Shown here piece by piece: positions 1 to 12,167 of a stretch of 64,000 bases of DNA. The notes under the pieces were generated by a model that was not told where the DNA came from, made no database searches, and saw only the letters and a program-made list of their open reading frames with translations. Position 1 is the stretch's first letter, and the number at the start of each line of letters is the position of its first letter. The DNA comes from CADEEN01 sp963816315 (GTDB lineage Bacteria > Pseudomonadota > Gammaproteobacteria > Burkholderiales > Burkholderiaceae_C): contig CAWFJZ010000029.1 in the NCBI GenBank assembly GCA_963816315.1, positions 528,318 to 592,317 on the forward strand. Reading direction: 5' to 3'. The position numbers and the translations under genes were made by a program.

Positions 1-564
1 ATCGAGGCCGTGACGTTGCGCATCGGCCAACGGCACGTAGAAGCGGCCCCGCGCATGATCGACCGACATGTCCTGCCAGAAGTTGATGAGTTGCAGCGCA
101 GTGCAGATCGCATCCGATTGCGCCAGGGTGCCTGGTTCGTTGACGCCTGCAAGGTGCAGCAGCAAGCGGCCGATCGGGTCGGCCGAGCGGCTGCAATAGT
201 CGAGCAGCGCGGCGCGGTCGGGGTAGAGCGGGTTGTGCGTGTCTTGTTTGAAAGCATCGAGCAGTTGGCCGAGCAGCGCGACCGGCAGCTGGTGCGCGGC
301 GATCTGCGCCGCCAAGGGGCCGAAGACCTGCGGCCACTCGCTGCCCTTGCGTCCGAGTGCGGCTTCACTCAGCGCTTGCTCATAGCGGTCGAGCGTGGCC
401 AGTCGGTCAGCGGGTGGCGCATCGCCTTCATCGGCGATGTCGTCTGCCGTGCGCGCGAAGTGGTAAATCGCAGTGACGGCAGGCCGCAGCGCCGGCGGGC
501 ACAGCACCGACGCGACAGGAAAATTTTCGTAATGCGGGGTGGTCATCGGGGCGCGATTGTCCAT
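1..564 (-). CDS. hpnC: Squalene/hydroxysqualene synthase HpnC (partial, C-terminus beyond window)
   Basis: The complementary strand is open for 188 codons from ATG at 564 and runs off the window edge, so the C-terminal part is missing. The protein begins with HYENFPVASVLCPP, followed by the aspartate-rich FARTADDIADEGD and, near the cut end, NFWQDMSVD. This is the paired diphosphate/Mg binding signature of squalene/phytoene synthases. The HYENFPVAS opening is typical of HpnC, which converts presqualene diphosphate to hydroxysqualene in the HpnCDE route to squalene and hopanoids. A second in-frame ATG at 546 (MTTPHYENF) is an equally plausible start; neither has a clear Shine-Dalgarno sequence. 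hpnD and hpnE would be expected to the left of the window. The gene is divergent from the efflux operon. Confidence 0.88.
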   Translation of the reverse strand, partial: MDNRAPMTTPHYENFPVASVLCPPALRPAVTAIYHFARTADDIADEGDAPPADRLATLDRYEQALSEAALGRKGSEWPQVFGPLAAQIAAHQLPVALLGQLLDAFKQDTHNPLYPDRAALLDYCSRSADPIGRLLLHLAGVNEPGTLAQSDAICTALQLINFWQDMSVDHARGRFYVPLADAQRHGLD

Positions 565-593
565 GCGTGACACGCGATGCCGAAGATTCCGCG

Positions 594-623
594 TTGACAC
601 AGCCGAAGGTGGGCTCGTATATT
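594..623 (+). promoter_or_regulatory. Sigma-70-type promoter of the efflux operon
   Basis: A perfect -35 hexamer TTGACA (594-599) is followed after 18 bases by TATATT (618-623), close to the -10 consensus. Transcription would start near 630 and run into the adaptor gene at 696. The -10 element overlaps the operator palindrome at 621-644, so a bound repressor would block RNA polymerase. Assignment is by sequence match only. Confidence 0.75.
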
Positions 624-644
624 ACTGACCAGTCAGTCAGTAAT
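621..644 (+). promoter_or_regulatory. TetR-type operator palindrome
   Basis: A perfect inverted repeat has arms ATTACTGAC (621-629) and GTCAGTAAT (636-644) around a 6-base centre. Size and composition resemble operators of TetR/AcrR-family repressors of RND pumps, many of which carry a GACCAGTCAGTC-like core. It overlaps the -10 element and probable start site of the promoter at 594-623. No TetR gene lies in this window, so the repressor must be encoded elsewhere. Repression is inferred from position. Confidence 0.72.
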
Positions 645-695
645 TACAAGCCGCTCTGGTTGTCGCCTGCCGACACCGGGGCCGAAAGGCATCCG

Positions 696-1796
696 ATGCG
701 CCGCCTCGCTCCCGTCTTTGCATTGACGTTCGCCGCCCTGGGCACCGCATGTTCACGCCCCGCGCCGCCGCCGGAGCCGGTGCGCGCCGTGCGCACGATC
801 ACCGTCAGCCAGCAGTCGGCGGGCACGAGCATCGACTACGCCGGCGAAGTGCGTGCCCGGACCGAGTCGCGGCTGTCGTTTCGCGTGGCCGGCAAGATGG
901 TGTCGCGGCCTGTAGATCTAGGCGATGGGGTCAAGGCCGGCCAAGTGCTGGCCAGCCTCGACCCGATGGACTTGCGGCTCGGCCAGCAGGCTGCGAGTTC
1001 GGGCCTCGAAGCGGCGCGCGTCAATGCCGATCAAGCCAACGCCGATCTGAAGCGCTTCAAGGAATTGCGCGAGCAAGGCTTCATCAGCGCGGCCGAGCTC
1101 GACCGCCGCGAGAGCACGTTCAAAGCCGCGCAGGCGCAGTACGAGCAGGCGCGCGCGCAGGCCAGCGTGCAGACCAATCAGGCGCGCTACACGACGCTGG
1201 TGGCCGATGGCGCGGGAGTCGTGACCGGCGTTGACGCCGAACCCGGCGCGGTGCTCGCCGCCGGTGCGCCGGTATTGCGCGTTGCGCAAGACGGGCCGCG
1301 CGACGTGGTGTTCGCGGTGCCCGAGCAGCAAGCTGGCCAATTGCGTGCGCTCGAAGGCAAGCCCGGCGTGTTGAAGGTGCGCCTGTGGGGCGAAGGCGAG
1401 AGCAGCGTGCCGGCGACGGTGCGCGAGGTGTCGGCTGCAGCCGATCCTTCGACGCGCACCTTCCTCGTCAAGGCCAACGTCGGCCGCGCCGCCGTGCGGC
1501 TCGGGCAGACGGCGACGGTCTCATTGCTGGTGCCCGGCGCGACCGGCGCCTTCAAGCTGCCGTTGGCGGCGGTCTTCGAACAACAAGGTCAGTCGCATGT
1601 GTGGCTGCTCGACACGAGTGCGATGACCGTGCGCGCGCAGCCGGTGAAGGTGGCGGGGGCCGAGGGCAACACGATCTTGGTGGCCGGCGGCATCAGCGTT
1701 GGGCAGACGATCGTCAGCGCCGGCGCGCACACGCTGACCGCCGGGCAAAAGGTGACGCTGTACAACGCCGTTCTGCCTCCGCGGCGTCGCGCTGAC
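696..1796 (+). CDS. RND efflux periplasmic adaptor (membrane fusion protein), read in frame with the permease
   Basis: This is an adaptor of the HlyD/AcrA type, which links an inner-membrane RND pump to an outer-membrane channel. The ATG at 696 gives MRRLAPVFALTFAALGTACS, an N-terminal signal with a Cys after an imperfect lipobox, so a lipoprotein is likely. A barrel-sandwich segment (VDYAGEVRARTESRLSFRVAG-like region), an alpha-hairpin rich in Ala/Gln/Glu around residues 100-160, and beta-barrel and membrane-proximal domains follow. The frame has no stop before the permease. In the neighbouring frame a Ser/Ala-rich tail ends at TGA 1793-1795, one base before the permease ATG at 1797, so a natural stop may have been lost through an indel near 1760-1775. 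Upstream in-frame codons back to 567 cross the promoter and are rejected as coding. Confidence 0.85.
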
Positions 1797-4700
1797 ATGG
1801 ACAAGATCACCGACAGCAGCGCTTCGCGCTTCAACATCTCGCGCTGGGCGCTCGATCACCCGGCGCTGACGAGCTACCTGATGCTCGTGCTGATGGTGCT
1901 CGGCTTCGCCGCCTACTTTCAACTGGGCCAGGACGAAGACCCGCCGTTCACCTTTCGCGCGATGGTGGTGCAGGCCTTCTGGCCCGGCGCGTCGGCAGAG
2001 CAGATGGCCGAGCAGGTGACGAGCAAGATCGAACGTGCGTTGCAGGAGGTGCCGTACAGCGATGTCATCCGCAGCTACACCAAGCCGGGCGAGTCGCTGA
2101 CGATCCTGCAGGTCAAGGAAGTGATCCGCGGGCGCGAAGTCAGCGACTCCTGGTACCAGGCGCGCAAGCGCGTCGGCGACATGCGCGGCACGCTGCCGGC
2201 GGGTGTGATCGGCCCCGTGTTCAACGACGACTTCGGCGATGTGTACGGCACGATCTACGCGCTGTCGGCCGACGGCTTTTCGGATGAGGAGCTGCGCGAG
2301 CATGCCGACGCCGTGCGCGAGCGGCTGCTGCGCGTGAAGGACGTGGCCAAGGTCGAGATCTTCGGCGCGCAGCCGGAGAAGGTCTTCGTCGAGATCTCGC
2401 ACAAGCGGTTGGCCACGCTCGGCCTGGATTTCAACCAGGTCATCGCGCAGCTCTCGGCGCAGAACGCGGTCGAAGGCGCGGGGCAATTGAACGCCGGCAG
2501 CGAGAACCTGCAGGTGCGCATCGGCGGCCAGTTCAAGTCGGTCAAGGAGTTGGAGCAGTTCCCGATCCGCGGCGTCAATGCGACGACGGGGCAGGGCACG
2601 CAGTTGCGGCTGGCCGACATCGGCACCGTGAGCCGCGGCACGATCGATCCGCCGCAAGTGAAAGTGCGGCATCAGGGCAAACAGGTCATCGCGCTCGGCG
2701 TGTCGATGGCCAAGGGCGGCGACATCATCGCGCTCGGCAAATCGCTGGGCATCGAAGCGAAGACGATTCAGGCCGCATTGCCGGTCGGCATCGAGATGAG
2801 CCAGATTCAGGACCAGCCGCAGGCGGTGTCGCGTTCGGTCGGCGAGTTCGTGCGCGTACTGATCGAGGCCATCGTCGTCGTGCTTGCCGTCAGTTTCATT
2901 GCGCTCGGCTTCCACACCAAACCGTTTCGCATCGACATCTGGCCTGGGCTCGTGGTTGGCATCACGATCCCGCTGGTGCTCGCGATCACCTTCGTCACGA
3001 TGTTCTATTGGGGCGTCGGCCTGCACAAGATTTCGCTCGGCTCGCTGATCATCGCCCTCGGCCTCCTGGTCGATGACGCGATCATTGCCGTCGAGATGAT
3101 GGTGCGCAAGATGGAGGAGGGCTACGACCGCACCCGCGCCGCGACCTTCAGCTACGAGCTGGTGTCGATGCCGATGTTGACCGGCACGTTGATCACCGCC
3201 GCGGGCTTCCTGCCGATCGGTTTGGCCAAGTCGGTGACGGGTGAATATACGTTCGCGATCTTCGCGGTGACGACTGCGGCGCTGGTGATCTCGTGGTTCG
3301 TCTCGGTCTATTTCGTGCCCTACCTCGGCGTCAAGCTGCTGCGCACGCGGCCGCATGCCGACGGCGACCAGCCGCACGAGTTGTTCGACTCGCCGTTCTA
3401 CACGCGCTTGCGCGCCCTCGTGAACTGGTGCGTGGCGCATCGCTGGATCACGCTCGGCATCACGCTGCTGACGTTTGCGCTCGGCGTCGTCGGCATGGGC
3501 CGCGTGCAGCAGCAGTTCTTCCCCGATTCGAGCCGGCCGGAAGTGCTGGTCGATCTGTGGTTGCCCGAGGGCGCGACGTTCCAGGAAACCGAGGCCGTTG
3601 CGAAGCGCTTCGAGGCGCGCATCGCGAAAGAAGACGGCGTGGCCAGCGTGACGGCGTGGATCGGCACCGGCGTGCCGCGCTTCTACCTGCCGCTCGATCA
3701 GGTCTTCCAGAACAGCAACGTCAGCCAGTTCATCGTGTTGCCGAAGGATCTTGCTGCACGCGATGCGCTGCGCACGAAGTTGCCGGCCTTGTTGGCGTCA
3801 GAGTTCCCTGAGGTCCGCGGCCGCACCAAGGTGCTGCCCAACGGCCCGCCCGTGCCTTACCCGGTGATGTTCCGCGTCGTCGGCACCGACGTGGCGGGCG
3901 TTCGAGCATGGACCGAACAGGCCAAGGCGATCCTGCAGGCCAATCCGAACATGCGCGGCGTCAACGACAACTGGAACGAGCGCGTGAAGGTGCTGCGCCT
4001 GAATGTCGATCAGGACAAGGCGCGCGCGCTCGGCGTGACGAGCCAGAACATCGCCGTCGCTGCGCGCACTGTGTTGTCGGGTTCGACAGTAGGGCAGTAC
4101 CGAGAAGGCGACAAGCTGATCGACATCGTGCTGCGCCAGCCGGCCGACGAGCGCAATGCGATCACCGACTTGTCCACCGCCTATCTGCCGACAGCCAGCG
4201 GCCGCGCGATCCCGCTGTCGCAGATCGCGAGCTTCGAGTTCGCGTGGGAGCCGGGGGTGATCTGGCGCGAAGGGCGCAAGTTCGCAGCCACGGTGCAGGG
4301 CGATGTCGTCGAGGGCCTGCAGGGGCCGACGGTGACGTTTCAGGTCTGGCCCGAGCTGCAGAAGTTGAAAGCCAAGATGCCACCCGACTACGACATCCAG
4401 ATCGCCGGTGCCGTGGCCGAGAGCAGCAAGGGCCAGGACTCCATTGCGGTCGGCGTGCCGGTGATGCTGTTCATCATGTTCACGCTGCTCGTGCTGCAAC
4501 TGCAGTCGGTGTCGCGCGCCATCCTCGTCGTGCTGACGGCGCCGATGGGCATTGCCGGCGTGGCCGGCGCGCTGCTGTTGCTCAACCGGCCGTTCGGTTT
4601 TGTCGCGCTGCTCGGCTTCATTGCGCTGGCGGGAATGATCATGCGCAACTCGGTGATCCTGATCGACCAGATCGAGCAGGACCGCACGAAGGGCGTGCCG

Positions 4701-4931
4701 GCTTGGACGGCAATCGTCGAATCCGCCGTGCGGCGCTTCCGGCCGATCGTGCTCACCGCCGCGGCCGCGGTGCTGGCGATGATCCCGCTGTCGCGCAGTG
4801 TCTTCTGGGGGCCGATGGCGGTGGCGATCATGGGCGGGCTCGTGGTGGCCACCGCATTGACCCTGCTCGCGCTGCCGGCGCTGTACGCGGCGTGGTTTCG
4901 CGTCAAGAAGCCGGCCGAAGCCACAAGCTAA
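1797..4931 (+). CDS. RND efflux transporter permease subunit
   Basis: The inner-membrane proton/drug antiporter of a tripartite efflux pump, 1044 aa from ATG 1797, the normal size for the AcrB/MexB superfamily. It starts MDKITDSSASRFNISRWALD, then TM1 (TSYLMLVLMVLGFAAYFQL), a first periplasmic loop with porter subdomains, and a TM2-TM6 block. TM4 carries the proton-relay pair D426-D427 in LGLLVDDAIIAVEMM. A second periplasmic loop and a second TM block with AMIMRNSVILIDQIEQD complete the duplicated RND fold. The DEDPPFTFRAMVV motif marks the subgroup often encoded directly after a lipoprotein adaptor. Substrate cannot be told from sequence. No outer-membrane channel gene lies beside it. It shares one uninterrupted frame with the adaptor. 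Confidence 0.92.
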   Translation: MDKITDSSASRFNISRWALDHPALTSYLMLVLMVLGFAAYFQLGQDEDPPFTFRAMVVQAFWPGASAEQMAEQVTSKIERALQEVPYSDVIRSYTKPGESLTILQVKEVIRGREVSDSWYQARKRVGDMRGTLPAGVIGPVFNDDFGDVYGTIYALSADGFSDEELREHADAVRERLLRVKDVAKVEIFGAQPEKVFVEISHKRLATLGLDFNQVIAQLSAQNAVEGAGQLNAGSENLQVRIGGQFKSVKELEQFPIRGVNATTGQGTQLRLADIGTVSRGTIDPPQVKVRHQGKQVIALGVSMAKGGDIIALGKSLGIEAKTIQAALPVGIEMSQIQDQPQAVSRSVGEFVRVLIEAIVVVLAVSFIALGFHTKPFRIDIWPGLVVGITIPLVLAITFVTMFYWGVGLHKISLGSLIIALGLLVDDAIIAVEMMVRKMEEGYDRTRAATFSYELVSMPMLTGTLITAAGFLPIGLAKSVTGEYTFAIFAVTTAALVISWFVSVYFVPYLGVKLLRTRPHADGDQPHELFDSPFYTRLRALVNWCVAHRWITLGITLLTFALGVVGMGRVQQQFFPDSSRPEVLVDLWLPEGATFQETEAVAKRFEARIAKEDGVASVTAWIGTGVPRFYLPLDQVFQNSNVSQFIVLPKDLAARDALRTKLPALLASEFPEVRGRTKVLPNGPPVPYPVMFRVVGTDVAGVRAWTEQAKAILQANPNMRGVNDNWNERVKVLRLNVDQDKARALGVTSQNIAVAARTVLSGSTVGQYREGDKLIDIVLRQPADERNAITDLSTAYLPTASGRAIPLSQIASFEFAWEPGVIWREGRKFAATVQGDVVEGLQGPTVTFQVWPELQKLKAKMPPDYDIQIAGAVAESSKGQDSIAVGVPVMLFIMFTLLVLQLQSVSRAILVVLTAPMGIAGVAGALLLLNRPFGFVALLGFIALAGMIMRNSVILIDQIEQDRTKGVPAWTAIVESAVRRFRPIVLTAAAAVLAMIPLSRSVFWGPMAVAIMGGLVVATALTLLALPALYAAWFRVKKPAEATS

Positions 4932-4957
4932 ACTCGCCGGCTCAGCGCCACCAAACC

Positions 4958-5044
4958 GCGCGGGTGGCGAAATTGGTAGACGCACCAGGTTTAGGTCCTG
5001 ACGCCTTCATCGGCGTGGGGGTTCGAGTCCCCCCCCGCGCACCA
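4958..5044 (+). tRNA. tRNA-Leu(UAG)
   Basis: Acceptor arms GCGCGGG (4958-4964) and CCCGCGC pair, followed by discriminator A and an encoded CCA (5042-5044). The anticodon loop TTTAGGT sits between CCAGG and CCTGA and gives anticodon UAG. A long variable arm (class II tRNA) and the T-loop GTTCGAGTC are visible. It lies between the efflux operon and tig. Confidence 0.95.
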
Positions 5045-5077
5045 CGACTTCCCCTCGATCCTTCCAAGAGCATTGCC

Positions 5078-6385
5078 ATGACGGTCCAAGTTGAAACTCT
5101 CGAAAAGCTGCAACGCCGCATCACGCTGACCCTGCCGGTCACGAGCATCAGCGGTGAAGTCGAAAACCGCCTGAAGAAGCTGGCGCGCACCGTGCGCGCC
5201 GACGGCTTTCGCCCCGGCAAGGTGCCGATGAGCGTGGTCGCGCAGCGCTACGGCTACTCGGTTCAGTACGAAGTCATGAACGACAAGGTCGGCGAAGCCT
5301 TCAACTCGGCCGCCAACGAAGCCAAGCTGCGCGTCGCCGGCATGCCCAAGATCACGCAGAAGGACGAGTCGCCTGAAGGGGCGATGGCCTTCGACGCCAC
5401 CTTCGAGGTCTATCCGGAAGTCAAGATCGGCGACTTGTCGGCTGTGTCGGTCGAGCGCGTATCCACCGAAGTCACCGAAGCCGCGATCGACAAGACGGTG
5501 GACATCCTGCGCAAGCAGCGCCGCACGTTCCAGCAGCGGCCGAGCAGCGAAGGCGCGGCGGAGACCGATCGCGTGACGATCGACTTCGAAGGCAAGATCG
5601 ACGGCGAGCCGTTCGCCGGCGGCAAGGCCGATGCGTTCCAGTTCATCGTCGGCGAAGGCCAAATGCTGCCGCAGTTCGACCAAGGGGTGCGCGGCATGAA
5701 GGCCGGCGACAACAAGACGTTCCCGGTCGCGTTTCCCGCCGACTACCAAGGCCAGGATGTCGCCGGCAAGGAAGCCGACTTCCTCGTCACGATGAAGAAG
5801 ATCGAGGCTCAGCACCTGCCTGAAGTCAACGAAGCTTTCGTCAAGACGCTCGGCATCAAGGACGCGACGGTCGATGCGCTGCGCGCCGACGTGAAGAAAA
5901 ATCTCGAACGCGAAGTCAAGTTCCGCGTGCTATCGCGCAACAAGGCTGCGGTGATGGACGCACTCGTCGGCGCGGCCGAGCTCGACGTGCCGACTGCGTT
6001 GGTCGAAGGCGAAACTGAACGCATGATCGAAGGCGCGCGTGCCGACTTGAAACAGCGTGGCGTCAAGGACGCCGAGAAGGCACCGATCCCGCCCGAGCTG
6101 TTCAAGGATCAAGCCGAGCGCCGCGTGCGCCTGGGCCTCGTCGTCGCCGAACTCGTGCGCACGAACAACCTGCAGGCCAAGCCCGAGCAGTTGCAGGCGC
6201 ACATCGAAGAGATGAGCCAGAGCTACGAAAAGCCAGCCGAGGTGATGCGCTGGTATCTGTCGGACCGCCAGCGCATGGCCGAGGTCGAGGCGATCGTGAT
6301 CGAGAGCAATGTCACGGCGCATGTGCTCGGCCAAGCCAAGGTCACTGATAAAGCGCTACCGTTCGACGATCTGATGACGGCCTGA
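5078..6385 (+). CDS. tig: Trigger factor, ribosome-associated chaperone and peptidyl-prolyl isomerase
   Basis: A 435-aa protein, the usual trigger factor length. It binds ribosomal protein L23 at the exit tunnel and shields nascent chains. The N-terminal ribosome-binding domain has the signature GFRPGKVP at residues 43-50. The FKBP-like isomerase domain lies at about 165-245 (VTIDFEGKIDGEPFAGG, VGEGQMLPQFDQGV). The helical C-terminal chaperone domain contains the conserved segment EKPAEVMRWY. It begins 34 bases after tRNA-Leu(UAG) and is followed 23 bases later by clpP, the standard tig-clpP-clpX-lon order. An open frame extending upstream from 5078 reads through the tRNA and is not coding. 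Confidence 0.98.
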   Translation: MTVQVETLEKLQRRITLTLPVTSISGEVENRLKKLARTVRADGFRPGKVPMSVVAQRYGYSVQYEVMNDKVGEAFNSAANEAKLRVAGMPKITQKDESPEGAMAFDATFEVYPEVKIGDLSAVSVERVSTEVTEAAIDKTVDILRKQRRTFQQRPSSEGAAETDRVTIDFEGKIDGEPFAGGKADAFQFIVGEGQMLPQFDQGVRGMKAGDNKTFPVAFPADYQGQDVAGKEADFLVTMKKIEAQHLPEVNEAFVKTLGIKDATVDALRADVKKNLEREVKFRVLSRNKAAVMDALVGAAELDVPTALVEGETERMIEGARADLKQRGVKDAEKAPIPPELFKDQAERRVRLGLVVAELVRTNNLQAKPEQLQAHIEEMSQSYEKPAEVMRWYLSDRQRMAEVEAIVIESNVTAHVLGQAKVTDKALPFDDLMTA

Positions 6386-6408
6386 AGCCCCCACACGAAA
6401 GACTCTCG

Positions 6409-7014
6409 ATGAGCGCACTCGACACCCAAGCACTCGGCCTCGTGCCGATGGTCATCGAAACGTCGGGCCGCGGCGAGCGCGCCTACGACATCTACTCGCG
6501 CCTGCTGCGCGAGCGCATCGTCTTCCTCGTCGGCCCGGTCAACGACCAGACAGCCAACGTGGTCGTTGCGCAAATGCTGTTCCTGGAAAGCGAGAACCCG
6601 GACAAGGAAATCTTCCTCTACATCAACTCGCCCGGTGGCAGCGTGAGCGCCGGCCTGTCGGTGTACGACACGATGCAGTTCATCAAGCCCGACGTTTCGA
6701 CGCTGTGCATGGGCATGGCAGCAAGCATGGGCGCCTTCCTGCTCGCAGCGGGCACCAAAGGCAAGCGCCTCGCCTTGCCCAACTCGCGCATCATGATTCA
6801 CCAGCCCTCGGGCGGCGCACAGGGCCAAGCCAGCGATATCGAGATTCAGGCGCGCGAGATCCTCAAGTTGCGCGAATCGCTGAACCAGATCCTCGCCGAC
6901 CGCACCGGCCAGAGCCTCGACAAGATCAAGGCCGACAGCGAGCGCGACTACTTCATGTCGGCGCCAGAGGCCAAGGACTACGGCCTGATCGACCAGGTGA
7001 TCGAGAAACGCTAG
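6409..7014 (+). CDS. clpP: ATP-dependent Clp protease proteolytic subunit
   Basis: A serine peptidase of 201 aa that forms the double-heptamer chamber fed by ClpX or ClpA. The catalytic triad is visible as S106 (in MGMAASMGAF), H131 (in IMIHQPSGG) and D180 (in SERDYFMSA). The short N-terminal extension before VPMVIETSGRGERAYDIYSR corresponds to the propeptide region. It follows tig by 23 bases and precedes clpX by 124 bases; this is the expected partner gene order. Confidence 0.98.
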   Translation: MSALDTQALGLVPMVIETSGRGERAYDIYSRLLRERIVFLVGPVNDQTANVVVAQMLFLESENPDKEIFLYINSPGGSVSAGLSVYDTMQFIKPDVSTLCMGMAASMGAFLLAAGTKGKRLALPNSRIMIHQPSGGAQGQASDIEIQAREILKLRESLNQILADRTGQSLDKIKADSERDYFMSAPEAKDYGLIDQVIEKR

Positions 7015-7083
7015 ACCGGCGAGCGAGATACCGCCCGACACGAAGTTGTGATCCGCGCCACGAAAAGGGCTGTTTTTCAGCGC

Positions 7084-7112
7084 CTGGACGGCCCAGTGCC
7101 TTGCACTATGAT
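7084..7112 (+). promoter_or_regulatory. Possible promoter before clpX
   Basis: In the 124-base clpP-clpX gap there is a fair -10 match TATGAT (7107-7112), 27 bases before the clpX ATG. The -35 region (7084-7089, CTGGAC) is poor. A separate promoter for clpX-lon would be consistent with the gap, but the evidence is weak. Confidence 0.3.
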
Positions 7113-7138
7113 CGGCTGACGGTTTACGAGGCGCATCC

Positions 7139-8404
<1,266 letters not shown>

Positions 8405-8460
8405 GTCTTGTGATTCACCGCTCAGGCCCCAAGTCGGCCTGAGAAAGAGAGGTTCTCCCC

Positions 8461-10887
<2,427 letters not shown>

Positions 10888-10923
10888 ACGTGAACGTGAA
10901 CGGGGCGGCGCGAAAAGTCTGGC

Positions 10924-10929
10924 TATAAT
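10924..10929 (+). promoter_or_regulatory. -10 element of the tRNA-Gly/tRNA-Cys unit
   Basis: A perfect TATAAT lies 11 bases before the tRNA-Gly 5' end, the normal place for a tRNA promoter. The -35 region about 17 bases upstream (CGGGGC) is not recognisable. Confidence 0.6.
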
Positions 10930-10940
10930 TTGGCCCTCTC

Positions 10941-11016
10941 GCGGGAGTAGCTCAGTTGGTAGAGCGCAACCTTGCCAAGGTTGAGGTCGAGAGTTCGAGA
11001 CTCTTCTCCCGCTCCA
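10941..11016 (+). tRNA. tRNA-Gly(GCC)
   Basis: Acceptor GCGGGAG pairs with CTCCCGC-type 3' strand, followed by TCCA with encoded CCA. The D-arm AGCTCAGTTGGTAGAGC, anticodon GCC in the loop TTGCCAA, and T-arm GAGTTCGAGAC are clear. It is followed 62 bases later by tRNA-Cys. In E. coli the same two tRNAs plus Leu(UAA) form glyW-cysT-leuZ. Confidence 0.96.
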
Positions 11017-11029
11017 GATAGCTGCACGA

Positions 11030-11055
11030 AAAGGGAAGCCCGACAGCTTCCCTTT
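11030..11055 (+). other. Intergenic hairpin between tRNA-Gly and tRNA-Cys
   Basis: Perfect 10-base arms AAAGGGAAGC (11030-11039) and GCTTCCCTTT (11046-11055) enclose a 6-base loop. There is only a weak pyrimidine-rich run afterwards, so it is more likely a processing or spacer structure than a strong terminator. Confidence 0.5.
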
Positions 11056-11078
11056 CTCGTCTCAGGAAGCATGACGAC

Positions 11079-11152
11079 GGCGCGGTAGCAAAGCGGTTAT
11101 GCAGCGGATTGCAAATCCGTCCAGGGCGGTTCGACTCCGCCCCGCGCCTCCA
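11079..11152 (+). tRNA. tRNA-Cys(GCA)
   Basis: Acceptor GGCGCGG pairs with CCGCGCC, followed by T and encoded CCA (11150-11152). The anticodon loop TTGCAAA gives GCA. The T-arm has GGTTCGACTCC. Length is 74 nt. The 3' end borders accessory genes. Confidence 0.96.
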
Positions 11153-11270
11153 GACAACAGTTCGTTGCCCCGCTGTCCTTGACAGTGCACGGGCCGGCAG
11201 GAGAATCGGTTGCGATCGTCAGGGTAGGTCGGGCGCGTGTCGCGCCGGTCCCTGGGCCATCCAGGACGTC

Positions 11271-12044
11271 ATGAACCAACAAGTCGTCAGATTCCTCAAG
11301 CAAGCGTCACGCTACGTCGATCGCATGGCGCAGGTCGGCCACTTTCGCTTCGTCCGGGAAAAAGAAACCGGGCTTGTCTACGGCGAGCATCTGCTCAAAC
11401 GGCTGTTCGAGCAGCTCGAGTTCGACGGTGTGTTCGACATCGGCGCGAACGTCGGTCAGTATGCTCAGCACCTGCGCAACGACGTGGGCTACCGCGGGCC
11501 GATCACCAGCTTCGAGCCAATGCCGGATGCGGCTGCACGTGTTCGCGCGCTCGCCGCGCACGACCCGTCCTGGCGCGTCGTCGAGTGTGCCGTCGATGCA
11601 ACTCCCGGCCGTGCAACCTTCAACGTCATGCACGGCGACGAGTTCAGCTCGCTGGCTGCGCCGAGCAAAGACTTCGAGGGACGCTTCCACGGTGCGCACC
11701 AGGTGGCCACCTCGATCACTGTCAACGTGATCACGCTCGCCGACGCCTTGGCCATGACGCCCGATCTGCGGCGCGGGCTGTTGAAGCTGGATACGCAGGG
11801 CACCGAACTTCGTCTGCTCAGAGGCAACGTGGAGAGCCTGGAGCGCTTCCCGGCCCTGCAAGTGGAAGTGGCATTCAAGCGGCTGTACGAAGGCGAGGAG
11901 ACCTTCGAGGTCGTCCTGTCGCAACTGGCCGCCTGGGGCTACGAGTTGTGTGCCTTGTTCCCGAACAACCATGGACACTTTCCGCACCTGCTGGAGAGCG
12001 ATGCGCTGTTCTTGCGACAAGAGTACCTGCCTGCGCTGTCGTAG
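11271..12044 (+). CDS. FkbM family methyltransferase
   Basis: A 257-aa SAM-dependent methyltransferase of the FkbM type. The SAM-binding glycine motif FDIGANVGQY (about 55-64), followed by TSFEPMPDAAARV and the later LLKLDTQGTELRLLRG, are diagnostic of the family, which O-methylates sugars or polyketides. The substrate here is unknown, and there are no glycosyltransferases beside it, so it looks like an orphan. The start ATG 11271 has no strong ribosome site; the protein has no signal peptide. It lies 118 bases after tRNA-Cys, a common landing site for acquired genes. Base composition looks like its neighbours. Confidence 0.85.
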   Translation: MNQQVVRFLKQASRYVDRMAQVGHFRFVREKETGLVYGEHLLKRLFEQLEFDGVFDIGANVGQYAQHLRNDVGYRGPITSFEPMPDAAARVRALAAHDPSWRVVECAVDATPGRATFNVMHGDEFSSLAAPSKDFEGRFHGAHQVATSITVNVITLADALAMTPDLRRGLLKLDTQGTELRLLRGNVESLERFPALQVEVAFKRLYEGEETFEVVLSQLAAWGYELCALFPNNHGHFPHLLESDALFLRQEYLPALS

Positions 12045-12167
12045 CGTCGCTTGATCAATCAATCTCGGTGCGTGCACTGCGTACTTAGGGTGCAGCGGGT
12101 GTCGAGGCTGAACTGTGGCATCGACCTGATAAAACAGGCCGACTGCACGTTGCCCGGAGCAGCAGTC

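Noticed and set aside
10..570. Plus-strand frame of 186 aa
   Set aside because: It is the shadow of hpnC, whose protein motifs on the minus strand are clear.
567..695. Upstream extension of the efflux adaptor to 567
   Set aside because: It would translate through the promoter and operator, and MRRLAPVFALTFAALGTACS at 696 is a proper signal start.
1521..3440. Long His/Arg/Asp-rich minus-strand frame
   Set aside because: Composition is typical of the antisense of a GC-rich gene, and the RND permease is on the other strand.
4942..5220. Minus-strand frame with GGTRTPTPMKASGP-like text
   Set aside because: This is the well-known false protein from the antisense of a tRNA-Leu.
11097..11303. Minus-strand frame with GGVEPPWTDLQSAA
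   Set aside because: False protein from the antisense of tRNA-Cys.
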